NCBI RefSeq assembly: GCF_000158815.1
Contig: NZ_GG657738.1
Location: 2,873,232-2,912,127 of the forward strand
Direction of reading: 5' to 3'
From: Micromonospora sp. ATCC 39149
Lineage (GTDB): Bacteria > Actinomycetota > Actinomycetes > Mycobacteriales > Micromonosporaceae
DNA length: 38,896 nucleotides
The first letter of the stretch is position 1; every line of letters starts with the position of its first letter. Positions 22,017-30,335 of the stretch are shown here, in pieces. The notes under the pieces were generated by a model, which was given only the letters and a program-made list of their open reading frames with translations, was not told the DNA's origin and did not search any database. The position numbers were made by a program, and so were the translations under genes.

Positions 22017-22946
22017 ATGGCGTTCGTGCCCGCGGAGATCGCGAGTCAACCCGACTGTTGGCGGGAGGCAGCGCTGCTGGCCCCCACGGTCGCCGAGCAC
22101 CTGCCGCGCCCCGGGGAGCGCGTCGCCGTCGTCGGCTGCGGCACGTCGTGGTTCATGGCGGCGGCGTACGCCGGGCTGCGCGAGACCGCCGGCCAGGGCG
22201 AGACCGACGCGTTCCAGGCTTCCGAGTTCCCGACGGGCCGCCGCTACGACCGGCTGATCGCCATCACCCGCTCCGGCACCACCACCGAGGTGCTGGAGCT
22301 GCTCGCCGCGCTGCGCGGCCAGGTCCCCACCACCGTCATCGTCGGCGACCCGACCTCCCCCGCCGTGGAAATCGCCTCCGCCGTGGTGGCCATGCCGTTC
22401 GCCGACGAGCGATCCGTGGTGCAGACCCGGTTCGCCACCACCGCGCTGGCCCTGCTCCGCGCCCACCTCGGCGACAACCTCGCCGCGCTCTCCGCCGACG
22501 CTGAGGTCGCCGTCCGGGCCCCGCTGCCGATCGACCCGGCCCGGATCGAGCAGGTCACCTTCCTCGGCCGGGGCTGGACCATCGGGCTGGCCCAGGAGGC
22601 GGCGCTCAAGTGCCGCGAGGCGGCCACCTTCTGGGCCGAGGCGTACCCGGCCATGGACTACCGGCACGGCCCGATCTCGGTGGCCGCACCGGGCCGGCTG
22701 GTCTGGGCGTTCGGCGACATCCCCGAAGGGCTGGCCGAGGACGTCGCCGCCACCGGGGCCGCCTTCGTGCACAGCCGCACCCACGGCTGCCGCGCCGTGC
22801 TCACGAGCTGGGCGGCCGGGCGCACCCCGGTCGACCCGATGGCCGACCTGATCCTCGCCCAGCGGTTCGCCGTCGCCCTGGCCACCAGCCGCGGCCTGGA
22901 CCCCGACGCGCCCCGACACCTGACCCGCTCCGTGGTCCTCGCGTGA
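22017..22946 (+). CDS. SIS-domain sugar-phosphate isomerase/deaminase
   Basis: A 309-residue protein with two tandem SIS domains, equivalent to the isomerase half of GlmS (AgaS/NagB-II type). The first domain has VVGCGTSWFMA and ITRSGTTTE phosphate-binding loops. The second has LGRGWTIGLAQEAALKCREA, with the catalytic glutamate, then AEAYPAMDYRHGP with the ring-opening histidine. At the C-terminus, where GlmS has PRNLAKSVTVE with the Schiff-base lysine, this protein has PRHLTRSVVL, so that lysine is an arginine. Operon context (ROK kinase, NagA) says it deaminates glucosamine-6-phosphate or a related hexosamine phosphate in place of NagB. GGGGAG lies 6 nt before the ATG; the stop overlaps the next start as GTGA. 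Confidence 0.85.
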   Translation: MAFVPAEIASQPDCWREAALLAPTVAEHLPRPGERVAVVGCGTSWFMAAAYAGLRETAGQGETDAFQASEFPTGRRYDRLIAITRSGTTTEVLELLAALRGQVPTTVIVGDPTSPAVEIASAVVAMPFADERSVVQTRFATTALALLRAHLGDNLAALSADAEVAVRAPLPIDPARIEQVTFLGRGWTIGLAQEAALKCREAATFWAEAYPAMDYRHGPISVAAPGRLVWAFGDIPEGLAEDVAATGAAFVHSRTHGCRAVLTSWAAGRTPVDPMADLILAQRFAVALATSRGLDPDAPRHLTRSVVLA

Positions 22947-23917
22947 GCCCAGCCGATGTCGTCGTCGCGCTGGACGTGGGCGGCACCGGCATGAAGTGCG
23001 CGCTGGTCCGCCCGGACGGCACCGCCGTGCACACCGAGCGGCACCCGACCGACGCGGGCCGGGGCCCGGACGCGGTCATCGAGACGATCCTCGACGTCGC
23101 CGACGGGTTGGCCGGCAAGGCCCGCGCCGACGGGCTCGACCCCGTCGCGCTCGGTATCGCCGTGCCCGGCGTCGTCGACGAGCCCGCCGGGGTGGCCGTC
23201 TGGTCGGCGAACGTGGGCTTCCGGGACGTACCGCTGCGGGACCTGGCGACGGCGCGGCTCGGGCTGCCCACGGCGCTCGGCCACGACGTGCGCGTCGGCG
23301 GCCTCGCCGAGGCCCGGCTCGGCGCGGGCCGGGGCACCGGGCACGTGCTCTTCGTCGCGGTCGGTACCGGCATCGCCGCCGCCCACGTGGTCGACGGGTC
23401 GGCCGCCACCGGCGCTCACGGTGCCGCCGGGGAGATCGGCCACATCCTGGTACGCCCCGGCGGGCCGCGCTGCGGCTGCGGGCGCGACGGCTGCCTGGAG
23501 GCGGTGGCCTCCGCCTCGGCGATCGCCCGCCGGTACGCGGAGGCCCTCGACGCGGCCACGACCGGCGCGGCGACAGGCGGCGTGGCGACAGGCGGAACGG
23601 AGAAGACCGGCGCGGCGGTGAGCGCCGCCGAGGTGGCCGACCGGGCCGCCGCCGGGGAGGCCGTCGCCGCCCGCGTGTGGGCGGAGGCGGTAGAGGCACT
23701 GGCCGACGGGCTGGCCACCGGCCAGGCCCTGTTCGACGTGCAGACCGTCGTCGTCGGCGGCGGTCTGGCCCAAGCCGGTCCCCGCCTGTTCGACCCGCTG
23801 CGTGCCGCGCTGCGCGAGCGGATGACGTTCCACCGCCAGCCGCGCTTGGCCGCGGCGGCCCTGGGCGACGGGGCCGGCTGCCTCGGCGCCGCCCTGCTGG
23901 CGCTCGACGCCCGCTGA
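22943..23917 (+). CDS. ROK family sugar kinase
   Basis: A 324-residue kinase with the ASKHA fold: ATP phosphate loop ALDVGGTGMKCALV at the N-terminus, catalytic aspartate in ALGHDVRVGGLAE, second phosphate loop AVGTGIAAAHV, ROK signature GEIGHILVRPGG and the zinc motif CGCGRDGCLE. There is no N-terminal helix-turn-helix, so it is an enzyme rather than a ROK repressor. In this operon it most likely phosphorylates N-acetylglucosamine or glucosamine; glucokinase activity is possible because ROK kinases are often promiscuous. A Gly/Thr-rich insertion (about 208-225) contains short repeats. The GTG start is within the GTGA overlap with the SIS gene; nagA follows 34 bp later. Confidence 0.9.
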   Translation: MSPADVVVALDVGGTGMKCALVRPDGTAVHTERHPTDAGRGPDAVIETILDVADGLAGKARADGLDPVALGIAVPGVVDEPAGVAVWSANVGFRDVPLRDLATARLGLPTALGHDVRVGGLAEARLGAGRGTGHVLFVAVGTGIAAAHVVDGSAATGAHGAAGEIGHILVRPGGPRCGCGRDGCLEAVASASAIARRYAEALDAATTGAATGGVATGGTEKTGAAVSAAEVADRAAAGEAVAARVWAEAVEALADGLATGQALFDVQTVVVGGGLAQAGPRLFDPLRAALRERMTFHRQPRLAAAALGDGAGCLGAALLALDAR

Positions 23918-23951
23918 TCGACCTGCCCGCCTCACACACCTGGAGAAAATG

Positions 23952-25061
23952 ATGACCCTGCGGGTGAACGGCAAGGTGGTGACCCCGACCGGCGTGATCC
24001 GGCAGGGCTGCGTGGAACTCGACGGCGACCGGATCACCGCCGTCGCCGAGTACCCGTCGATACGTGACGGGCACTGGATCGTGCCCGGCTTCGTGGACAT
24101 GCACACCCACGGCGGTGGCGGGCACACCTACACCACCGGCGACGCCGAGTCCGCCCGGCAGGCGGCGGCCTTCCACCTCGGGCACGGCACCACCACCATG
24201 CTGGCCAGCCTGGTCAGCTCGCCGTTCGAGCTGATGCGGGCGGCGACGACCGCGTTCCGGCCGCTCGTCGAGGAGGGCACGCTGGCCGGCGTCCACTTCG
24301 AGGGGCCGTACCTCTCCTCGGCCCGGTGCGGCGCGCAGAACCCACAGTTCCTCCGCGACCCGGCCGTCGACGAGTTGGCCGAGCTGATCGAACTGGGCGG
24401 GGGCGCGGTGCGGATGGTCACCCTGGCCCCTGAGCGGGACGGCGCGCTGGAGGCGATCAAGCTGCTCACCGCACACCGGGTCGTCGCGGCCGTCGGTCAC
24501 ACCGACGCCACGTACGACCAGACCAGGGCCGCCGTGGCGGCCGGCGCGAGCGTCGGCACCCACCTGTTCAACGGCATGCGCCCGATGCACCACCGCGAGC
24601 CCGGCCCGGTCGTGGCCCTGCTGGACACCCCGAACGTGGTATGCGAGCTGGTCGCCGACGGGGTACACCTGCACGACAAGATGCTCACCTTCGTCACCGC
24701 CACCGCCGGCCCCGAACGGGTCGCCCTGGTCACCGACGCGATGTCCGCCGCCGGCATGCCCGACGGCGAGTACGAGCTGGGCGGCCAGACCGTCACCGTC
24801 GCCGACGGGGTGGCCCGGCTGGCCGCCGACGGGGCGATCGCCGGCAGCACGCTCACGATGGACGCCGCCCTGCGGCACGCCGTGCACGCCGGCGTCCCGA
24901 TGGCGGACGCCTGCCGGATGGTGGCCACCACCCCGGCCCGCGCCATCGGCCTCGGCGACCAGGTCGGCGCGCTCCAGGTCGGCCTCCGCGCCGACCTGGT
25001 CGTCCTCGACGACGACCTGAACGTGATCCGGGTGATGCGCGGCGGCTCCTGGATCAAGTGA
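23952..25061 (+). CDS. nagA: N-acetylglucosamine-6-phosphate deacetylase
   Basis: A 369-residue amidohydrolase releasing acetate from N-acetylglucosamine-6-phosphate. Metal-binding and active-site motifs are all visible: DMHTHGGGG, HFEGPYLS (metal glutamate), VGHTDATYDQ and THLFNGM (metal histidines), and VTDAMSAAG with the catalytic aspartate. The length is normal. Two ATGs are adjacent (23949 and 23952); the second has the better spacing from GGAG. It is the last gene of the SIS-ROK-nagA operon, giving together kinase, deacetylase and deaminase steps from N-acetylglucosamine to fructose-6-phosphate. No transporter is linked, so uptake must be encoded elsewhere, or the operon recycles wall sugars. 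Confidence 0.95.
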   Translation: MTLRVNGKVVTPTGVIRQGCVELDGDRITAVAEYPSIRDGHWIVPGFVDMHTHGGGGHTYTTGDAESARQAAAFHLGHGTTTMLASLVSSPFELMRAATTAFRPLVEEGTLAGVHFEGPYLSSARCGAQNPQFLRDPAVDELAELIELGGGAVRMVTLAPERDGALEAIKLLTAHRVVAAVGHTDATYDQTRAAVAAGASVGTHLFNGMRPMHHREPGPVVALLDTPNVVCELVADGVHLHDKMLTFVTATAGPERVALVTDAMSAAGMPDGEYELGGQTVTVADGVARLAADGAIAGSTLTMDAALRHAVHAGVPMADACRMVATTPARAIGLGDQVGALQVGLRADLVVLDDDLNVIRVMRGGSWIK

Positions 25062-25120
25062 CGCCCCGGGCCGGCCGCCGGGCCCCGCTCGGGCGGCCCG
25101 ACGGCGCGGCTCCCAGCGGG

Positions 25121-26344
25121 TCAGTGCAGGGCGTCGACCTCGACGCCGAGGACGGCCTGCTCGTCGGGGCGGTGCACCAGCACGTCGGCGAGGTACGACT
25201 GGACCGCGTGCCGCATGCCCACGTCCCGGCCGGCCCGCTCGGAGGCCAGCCACTTGTGCTCGATGATCTGGGCGAACAACTCCTGCGGCTCCAGCTTGCG
25301 CCGCAGGTGCGCCGGCACCGCCCGGACCACCGGCTCGAACACCTCGGTGAGCCAGCGGTGGGAGGCCTGCTGCTCGTCGGTCAGGTCGCTCTCCGCCCGG
25401 TACGCGTCGAGGTCGTTGAGCAGCTTGCGGGCCTGGTTCTCCTCGGCGTCGAGGCCGGTCAGGCGAAGCAGCCGGCGGTGGTGGTAGCCCGCGTCGACCA
25501 CCTTGGGCCGGACCAGGTACCGCCCGTCGGGGATGGTGGACAGGGCCACCTCGGCCACGTCGAAGCCCAGCTCGTTGAGGCGGCGGATCCGGCCTTCGAT
25601 GTCGTGCCGGGCCTCCCGCTCGACCTGCTGCTCGTAGGTGATCTCGTGCCAGAGCCGCTCGTAGCGCTGCACGACCTCCTCGCACACCACCTCGGGGTCG
25701 ATCGAGTCGTGCAGCAGGCCGGCGGCCTGGAGGTCGAGCGCCTCGCCGAAGATGTTGACCCGGGCGATCTCCAGGTCCTCGCCGCGCTGGCCGTTGGACA
25801 GGGAGTTGCGCAGGGCCCCGGTCTCGGCGTCCACCAGGTACGCGGCGAACGCGCCCGCGTCGCGGCGGAACAGGGTGTTCGACAGCGAGCAGTCGCCCCA
25901 GAAGAAGCCGGTGAGGTGCATCCGGACCAGCAGCACGGCGAGGGCGTCGAGCAGCCGGCCCATCGTCTCCGGGCGCAGCGTGCGGGAGAACAGCGCCCGG
26001 TACGGCAGGGAGAACTGGAGATGCCGGGTGATCAGCACCGGGTCCAGCGGCTCGCCGTCGTCGGTCTGCCGGTCGGCGACGATGGCCACCGCCTCCACCG
26101 ACGGGAAGTCGATCCGTTCCAGCGCCCGCAGCAGGTCGTACTCCCGCTCGGCGACCCGCTCGCCGGTCTCCTTCACCGCGTAGACGTACCCGCCGAGACG
26201 GACGAAGCGGACGATGTGCCGGGAGATGCCCTGGGGCAGCGCCACCAGGTGCTCGGCAGGCCACTCCTCAAGCGGGGTCGACCAGGGAAGGTCGAGCAGC
26301 GCCGGGTCCACGAGGGCAGAGGTGATCCGCACGCCGACCAGCAT
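25121..26344 (-). CDS. DUF4032 kinase-like protein
   Basis: A 407-residue cytoplasmic protein. Residues about 40-200 resemble a protein-kinase-like/lipopolysaccharide kinase fold: VKETGERVAEREYDLLRAL offers the lysine and helix-C glutamate, and GFFWGDCSLSNTLFRRD followed by YLVDAETG matches the catalytic Asp/Asn loop and the DxE metal site. The rest, including SIDPEVVCEEVVQRYERLW and the C-terminal half, corresponds to DUF4032, an actinobacterial family of unknown role. The ATG at 26344 has only a weak GGGGTG upstream; a GTG five codons later is possible. It converges on nagA with a 59-bp gap. Confidence 0.85.
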   Translation of the reverse strand: MLVGVRITSALVDPALLDLPWSTPLEEWPAEHLVALPQGISRHIVRFVRLGGYVYAVKETGERVAEREYDLLRALERIDFPSVEAVAIVADRQTDDGEPLDPVLITRHLQFSLPYRALFSRTLRPETMGRLLDALAVLLVRMHLTGFFWGDCSLSNTLFRRDAGAFAAYLVDAETGALRNSLSNGQRGEDLEIARVNIFGEALDLQAAGLLHDSIDPEVVCEEVVQRYERLWHEITYEQQVEREARHDIEGRIRRLNELGFDVAEVALSTIPDGRYLVRPKVVDAGYHHRRLLRLTGLDAEENQARKLLNDLDAYRAESDLTDEQQASHRWLTEVFEPVVRAVPAHLRRKLEPQELFAQIIEHKWLASERAGRDVGMRHAVQSYLADVLVHRPDEQAVLGVEVDALH

Positions 26345-26410
26345 GACGGGTCACCCCGCCGGAGCGCTCCCCATCGTGGCTCGCCCCACAGCGGGAAAAC
26401 GGCGGCCCGG

Positions 26411-26416
26411 TAGCGT
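26411..26416 (+). promoter_or_regulatory. -10 element of a leaderless transcript
   Basis: TAGCGT ends 6 nt before the GTG start of the PAP2 gene; no ribosome-binding site is present. Confidence 0.5.
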
Positions 26417-26422
26417 GGTCGC

Positions 26423-27242
26423 GTGCGCGAAACCCAGACGGTACGGCGGAAAGTGCAGTTCAGGCCGGTGCGCCCGGCCGGCTGGTGGTGCGATCTGCTG
26501 CTGCTCGCCGGATTGGTCGGGTTGACGGTCGCGCTGGCCGCCGACCGGCTGTTCGGCGTCGACCGCGCGGTCGCCGACTGGGCCGAGGCGCACCGGCCCG
26601 CCGCGGCGTACTGGGTCGCGGTGGTGCTCAACTACCTGGGTCAGGGCACCCCGCTGACCCTGATCGCGCTGGGCATGGGGGTGCTGCTGGCCCGCCGGGT
26701 GCGATCGGTGCGCCCGGTGCTGCCGCCGGTGCTCGCCTTCGGGTTCACCTACCTCACCATCGGTCCGCTGAAGGTGTGGACCGCCCGGCCCGCGCCGAGC
26801 GCCAGCGTCAAGGAGCCGTTCCTGCCCCCCGAGGCGACCCTGCCGCTGTTTCAGCACGACCTGCCGGTGCGGTTCGCCCAGTCCTACCCGTCGGGCCACG
26901 TCGCCAACGCGATCGTCTGGTACGGGGTCGTCGCGCTGCTGCTGACGCCGCTGCTGGCCAGCTTCGGCCGGACCGTCCCGCCCCGGCTGGTCACCGTCGT
27001 CCGGCTGGTTCCGCCGGGCCGTCGTGCTCTGCACCACCACCTACCTGGGGTGGCACTGGTTGACCGACTCGGTGGCCGGGTTGCTGCTGGGCCTCGTCCT
27101 GGACCGGCTGCTGCACCGGGTGCCATGGGACGACGTGCCGCTGCCCCGCCGGCGGCTGGCGGGCTGGGACCGTCCCCGCGCTGTTCACCGCGACACCCTA
27201 GGGTTCGGGCCATGGAGCGGCTGGCGCGGCGGTTGGGCGTAG
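26423..27242 (+). pseudogene. PAP2 phosphatase interrupted by a frameshift
   Basis: A membrane phosphatase of the PAP2 family read in two frames. From 26423 the first frame gives helices and the first two catalytic motifs (KVWTARP and SYPSGH). From about 27006 the third motif TTYLGWHWLTD, with its histidine and aspartate, and the last helix appear in the next frame, ending at 27242. Omitting one C at about 27005 restores VVRWFRRAVVLCTTTYLGWHW-type continuity and a product of about 272 residues. Without repair, the first frame runs on into the amino acid transporter as a false 680-residue fusion. Either the gene is broken or there is a single-base assembly error; the intact motifs favour a recent or artificial event. 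The intact enzyme would dephosphorylate lipid phosphates such as undecaprenyl pyrophosphate. Confidence 0.8.
27199..27204 (+). promoter_or_regulatory. -10 element of a leaderless transcript
   Basis: TAGGGT ends 7 nt before the ATG of the APC transporter gene, inside the 3' part of the PAP2 gene. No ribosome-binding site is present. This supports the transporter as a separate gene. Confidence 0.5.
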
Positions 27243-28465
27243 CCGATGCGGTGGTCGTCGGTCTGGGGTCGATGCTCGGCGCGGGCGTCTTCGTGGTCTT
27301 CGCCCCGGCGGCGGCGTCGGCCGGCGGCGCGGGGCTGCTGGTGGCGCTGACCCTCGCCGGGTTCGTTGCGTTCTGCAACGCGACCAGCTCGGCCTGGCTG
27401 GCGGCCCGCTACCCGGAGTCCGGCGGCACGTACGTCTACGGCCGGGAGCGGCTGGGCCCGTTCGCCGGCTTCCTGGCCGGCTGGGGCTTCGTGGTCGGCA
27501 AGACGGCGAGCTGCGCGGCGATGGCGCTGACCGTCGGGGCGTACCTCTGGCCGGGGCGGGCCCGGGTCGTCGCCGTCGTCGCCGTCGCGGCGGTGACCGC
27601 CGTGAACCTGCGTGGCATCGGCAAGACCGCGACGGCCACGAAGGCCCTGGTGGGCGTGGTGCTGGCGGTGCTGGCCCTGGTCGCGGGGGCCGGCCTGCTC
27701 GGCGGCGGCTTCGACGCGGGCCGCATCGCCGGCCCCGCTGCCCCCGGCGGCACCGGAGCGCATGGTGTGCTGGCCGCCGCCGGGCTGCTCTTCTTCGCCT
27801 TCGCCGGGTACGCCCGGATCGCCACCCTCGGCGAGGAGGTACGCGACCCGCAGCGGACGATCCCCCGGGCGGTGCCGCTGGCGCTCGGCCTGGTGCTGGT
27901 GATCTACCTGGTGCTGGCGGTGATGGCGCTCGGCGTGCTCGGCCCCGAGCGGCTGGCCGCCTCCACCGCGCCCCTGGCCGACGTGGTGACCCTGGCCGGG
28001 CTGCCCGGCCTCGCCTGGGTGGTCCGGGCCGGGGCGACGGTGGCGGTGACCGGGGTGCTGCTGTCCCTGCTCGCCGGGGTAGGCCGAACCCTGCTGGCGA
28101 TGGCCCGCCGCCGGGACGTGCCGGCCGGCCTGGCCGCGGTGCACCCCGTGCACCGGGTGCCACACCGGGCCGAACTGGCGGTGGCCGCCGTGGTGGCGGC
28201 CGTGGTCCTCGTCGGCGACGTACGCGGGGCGATCGGCTTCTCCAGCTGCACGGTGCTGGTGTACTACGCGATCACCAACGCGGCGGCGCTCACCCTGGGC
28301 CGGGACCCGGGCCGCCGGCTGCCGCTGCGGCTGCTCGCCGCGCTGGGGCTGGTCGGCTGCGTGGCGCTCGCGGTCAGCCTGCCCCCGGCCAGCGTCCTCG
28401 CCGGGTTCGGCGTACTCGCCCTCGGCGCCGCCTGGTACGCGCTGCGCCCCGCTACTCCTCGCTGA
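27212..28465 (+). CDS. APC family amino acid permease
   Basis: A 417-residue transporter with about 12 hydrophobic helices. The first helix carries the substrate-binding GLGSMLGAGVFVVF (the G-S/A-G unwound segment of the APC fold), and YPESGGTYVYGRERLG between helices 2 and 3 is the family consensus. GEEVRDPQRTIPRA after helix 6 is the other conserved loop. It is likely an amino acid or cationic amino acid/proton transporter in the cytoplasmic membrane; the substrate cannot be read. The ATG at 27212 follows a -10-like TAGGGT. The apparent in-frame extension back into the PAP2 gene has an Arg/Pro/Ala shadow composition. Its end overlaps tail-to-tail by 14 bp with the channel-like gene. Confidence 0.88.
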   Translation: MERLARRLGVADAVVVGLGSMLGAGVFVVFAPAAASAGGAGLLVALTLAGFVAFCNATSSAWLAARYPESGGTYVYGRERLGPFAGFLAGWGFVVGKTASCAAMALTVGAYLWPGRARVVAVVAVAAVTAVNLRGIGKTATATKALVGVVLAVLALVAGAGLLGGGFDAGRIAGPAAPGGTGAHGVLAAAGLLFFAFAGYARIATLGEEVRDPQRTIPRAVPLALGLVLVIYLVLAVMALGVLGPERLAASTAPLADVVTLAGLPGLAWVVRAGATVAVTGVLLSLLAGVGRTLLAMARRRDVPAGLAAVHPVHRVPHRAELAVAAVVAAVVLVGDVRGAIGFSSCTVLVYYAITNAAALTLGRDPGRRLPLRLLAALGLVGCVALAVSLPPASVLAGFGVLALGAAWYALRPATPR

Positions 28466-30248
28466 CCCGGGGCGGTGGTGGGCCGGCCGGGGTGGCGGGC
28501 GGGTGCTCTGGCGGGGGCGGGGTGGTCTCGCGCAGCAGGGCGGTCAGCCCCGCCCGGCGGGCCACCACGGTCAGCCAGTCCCCGGCCGTGATCACCAGGC
28601 GGGGGTCGGCCGACCAGTTCGCCTTCTGGCCGGCGCGGGCGTGCGCGAGCAGGCGTACCGCGCCGGGGTGGGCCACGGCGGCCAACGGGCGGCCGTCCAG
28701 CGGCGACCCCGCGGCCACCTGGACCTCCGTGACCAGCAGCGCGTGCCGGCCCACCGGAATGGTGGCGATCACCGCCCGGTCCAGCAGCGCGGCGGCGAAC
28801 GCCGGCGCGGCCAGGTACGACACGCTGCGCGAGATGCCGATGCCGAACGCCTTCTGGATGCGCTCGGCGAAGTCGCCGTCGAACAGGCGCAGCACCACCC
28901 GCAGGTCCGGGTCGAGCCCCCGCGCGTTCAACGCGGCCCGCAGGTTCACCCCGTCATCGGTGGAGACCACGACGAGGGCCTGGCAGGTCTCGACGGACGC
29001 CGACCGCAGCGTCTCCTCCCGCCCGGCGTCGCCGACCACCAGCGGCACGCCGAGCCGGTGAGCCAGCGACGCGCCCCGGGCGTCCGGGTCCTTGTCGATG
29101 GCCACCACCTCGACGCCGAAGTCGTGCAGTTGGGCCATGACGCGGGTGCCGATGTTGCCCAGCCCGACCACCACGACGTGCCCCGACCGGGCGGGCTGGA
29201 TCCGGCCGGCGTGCAGGGCCAACCGGGCGTTGACGATCCCGTCGACGACCACGGCCGTGATCAGCGGGATCAACGCCAGCCCGGCCAGGTTCAGCACCAC
29301 CTGCATGACCTGGGCGGCCACGGGCTTGGCGACATCCGGGTCCTCGCCCGTGAGCGTGGTGACCACCGTGAGGTAGAGCGCGTCGGCCCAGCCCACGTTC
29401 GCGGCCCGGGCGTTGAGCCAGCCCAGCGCGGCGATGATGGCCAGCAGCACCAGCACCGCGATCCCGATCTTGCGGGTGGCGAAGCTGCGGACCGCCCGGA
29501 GCAGCACGACGACCGGCTGCCGACGGCGGCGGGCGCGGACCAGCCGGCGGGCGGCCAGTTCGGTGCCCGGCGGCTGCCCGGTCGCCTCGGCCAGCACCAC
29601 GTCGGCCGTCGTCTCGTCGGCGGGCAGGACCCGGGTCCGGGCCGGATCCCGGGTGTCGGCCACCCCGCACACCACGTCCGTGGGGCGGACGTCCGCGCGG
29701 CGGGCCACGTAGAGGGTGCGCCCCGCGTGCCGGAAGTGGGTCGGGGCGACCTCGCCGAGGGCGGCGGCCACGAACGCGGGGGCGGCCATGGAGGCGTCGG
29801 AGAGCACCGCCGAGTCGGGGAAGAGCTGCCGCAGCCCGTTGGCGAGGCTGGTGTTGAACATGCGGACCACCAGCCGCAGCCGGGGCTCCACCTCCTGCGC
29901 GCAGAGCGCGGCGTGCATGTTGCCGACGTCGTCCTGGTGCAGCAGCGCCAGCCCGTCCGCGCCGGCCAGCCCGGCCCGGCGAAACGTCACCTCGTCGAGC
30001 CGGTCGGCCCGCACGACCTGGATGCCGGGAACGTCGCGCCCGTCCGGGCCGTCGGAGCGGCGGCGCTCGGGCACCACCAGGGTGATCCGCGGGCGGCCGG
30101 ATTCCAGCTCGGTGGCGAGCAGCGCACGCACCACCCAGTACGCCAGCGGGTCCGACCCGCAGACGACGTAATGCGGACGAATCTCCCCGTTCATCCGCAG
30201 CCGCCAGCTGGTCGCGCGACGCGCGCGGTCACGCAGGGGCTCCGCCAT
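28452..30248 (-). CDS. Channel-like protein with two TrkA domains
   Basis: A 598-residue protein. An N-terminal Rossmann/TrkA-N domain (about 25-150) and ligand-binding part precede two membrane helices (about 257-277 and 308-334) and a second TrkA-N domain (VVVVGLGNIGTRV near 357, with the acidic IDKD), followed by TrkA-C (about 490-575) and a proline tail. The layout is that of two-helix potassium channels with RCK gating rings. However, the segment between the helices reads TVVTTLTGEDPD where a channel has T-V-G-Y/F-G-D, so the potassium filter is not recognisable. It may conduct another ion or act only as a sensor. TACGAT lies 7 nt before the ATG (leaderless). An internal ATG at residue 19 is an alternative start. 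Confidence 0.85.
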   Translation of the reverse strand: MAEPLRDRARRATSWRLRMNGEIRPHYVVCGSDPLAYWVVRALLATELESGRPRITLVVPERRRSDGPDGRDVPGIQVVRADRLDEVTFRRAGLAGADGLALLHQDDVGNMHAALCAQEVEPRLRLVVRMFNTSLANGLRQLFPDSAVLSDASMAAPAFVAAALGEVAPTHFRHAGRTLYVARRADVRPTDVVCGVADTRDPARTRVLPADETTADVVLAEATGQPPGTELAARRLVRARRRRQPVVVLLRAVRSFATRKIGIAVLVLLAIIAALGWLNARAANVGWADALYLTVVTTLTGEDPDVAKPVAAQVMQVVLNLAGLALIPLITAVVVDGIVNARLALHAGRIQPARSGHVVVVGLGNIGTRVMAQLHDFGVEVVAIDKDPDARGASLAHRLGVPLVVGDAGREETLRSASVETCQALVVVSTDDGVNLRAALNARGLDPDLRVVLRLFDGDFAERIQKAFGIGISRSVSYLAAPAFAAALLDRAVIATIPVGRHALLVTEVQVAAGSPLDGRPLAAVAHPGAVRLLAHARAGQKANWSADPRLVITAGDWLTVVARRAGLTALLRETTPPPPEHPPATPAGPPPPRVSEE

Positions 30249-30255
30249 GCGCCGA

Positions 30256-30261
30256 ATCGTA
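30256..30261 (-). promoter_or_regulatory. -10 element of a leaderless transcript
   Basis: TACGAT on the minus strand ends 7 nt before the ATG of the channel-like gene, without a ribosome-binding site. Confidence 0.5.
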
Positions 30262-30323
30262 GTCAGCGGCCGACAGGCCGCGCAGCCCCGCGATCATGAA
30301 CGAATGTCACGCCCGGGGGCGGG

Positions 30324-30329
30324 TAGAGC
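30324..30329 (+). promoter_or_regulatory. -10-like element of a leaderless transcript
   Basis: TAGAGC ends 6 nt before the ATG at 30336. The last base differs from TANNNT, so support is weaker than for the other sites. Confidence 0.35.
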
Positions 30330-30335
30330 GACGGG

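Noticed and set aside
21036..22919. A 627-residue minus-strand frame including the DeoR protein
   Set aside because: Only the last 261 codons have DeoR homology; the rest is antisense to the SIS gene and crosses the operator region.
26423..28465. A single 680-residue PAP2-amino acid permease fusion
   Set aside because: The joining segment is Arg/Pro/Ala shadow sequence, the real third PAP2 motif is in another frame, and the transporter has its own start with a -10-like TAGGGT.
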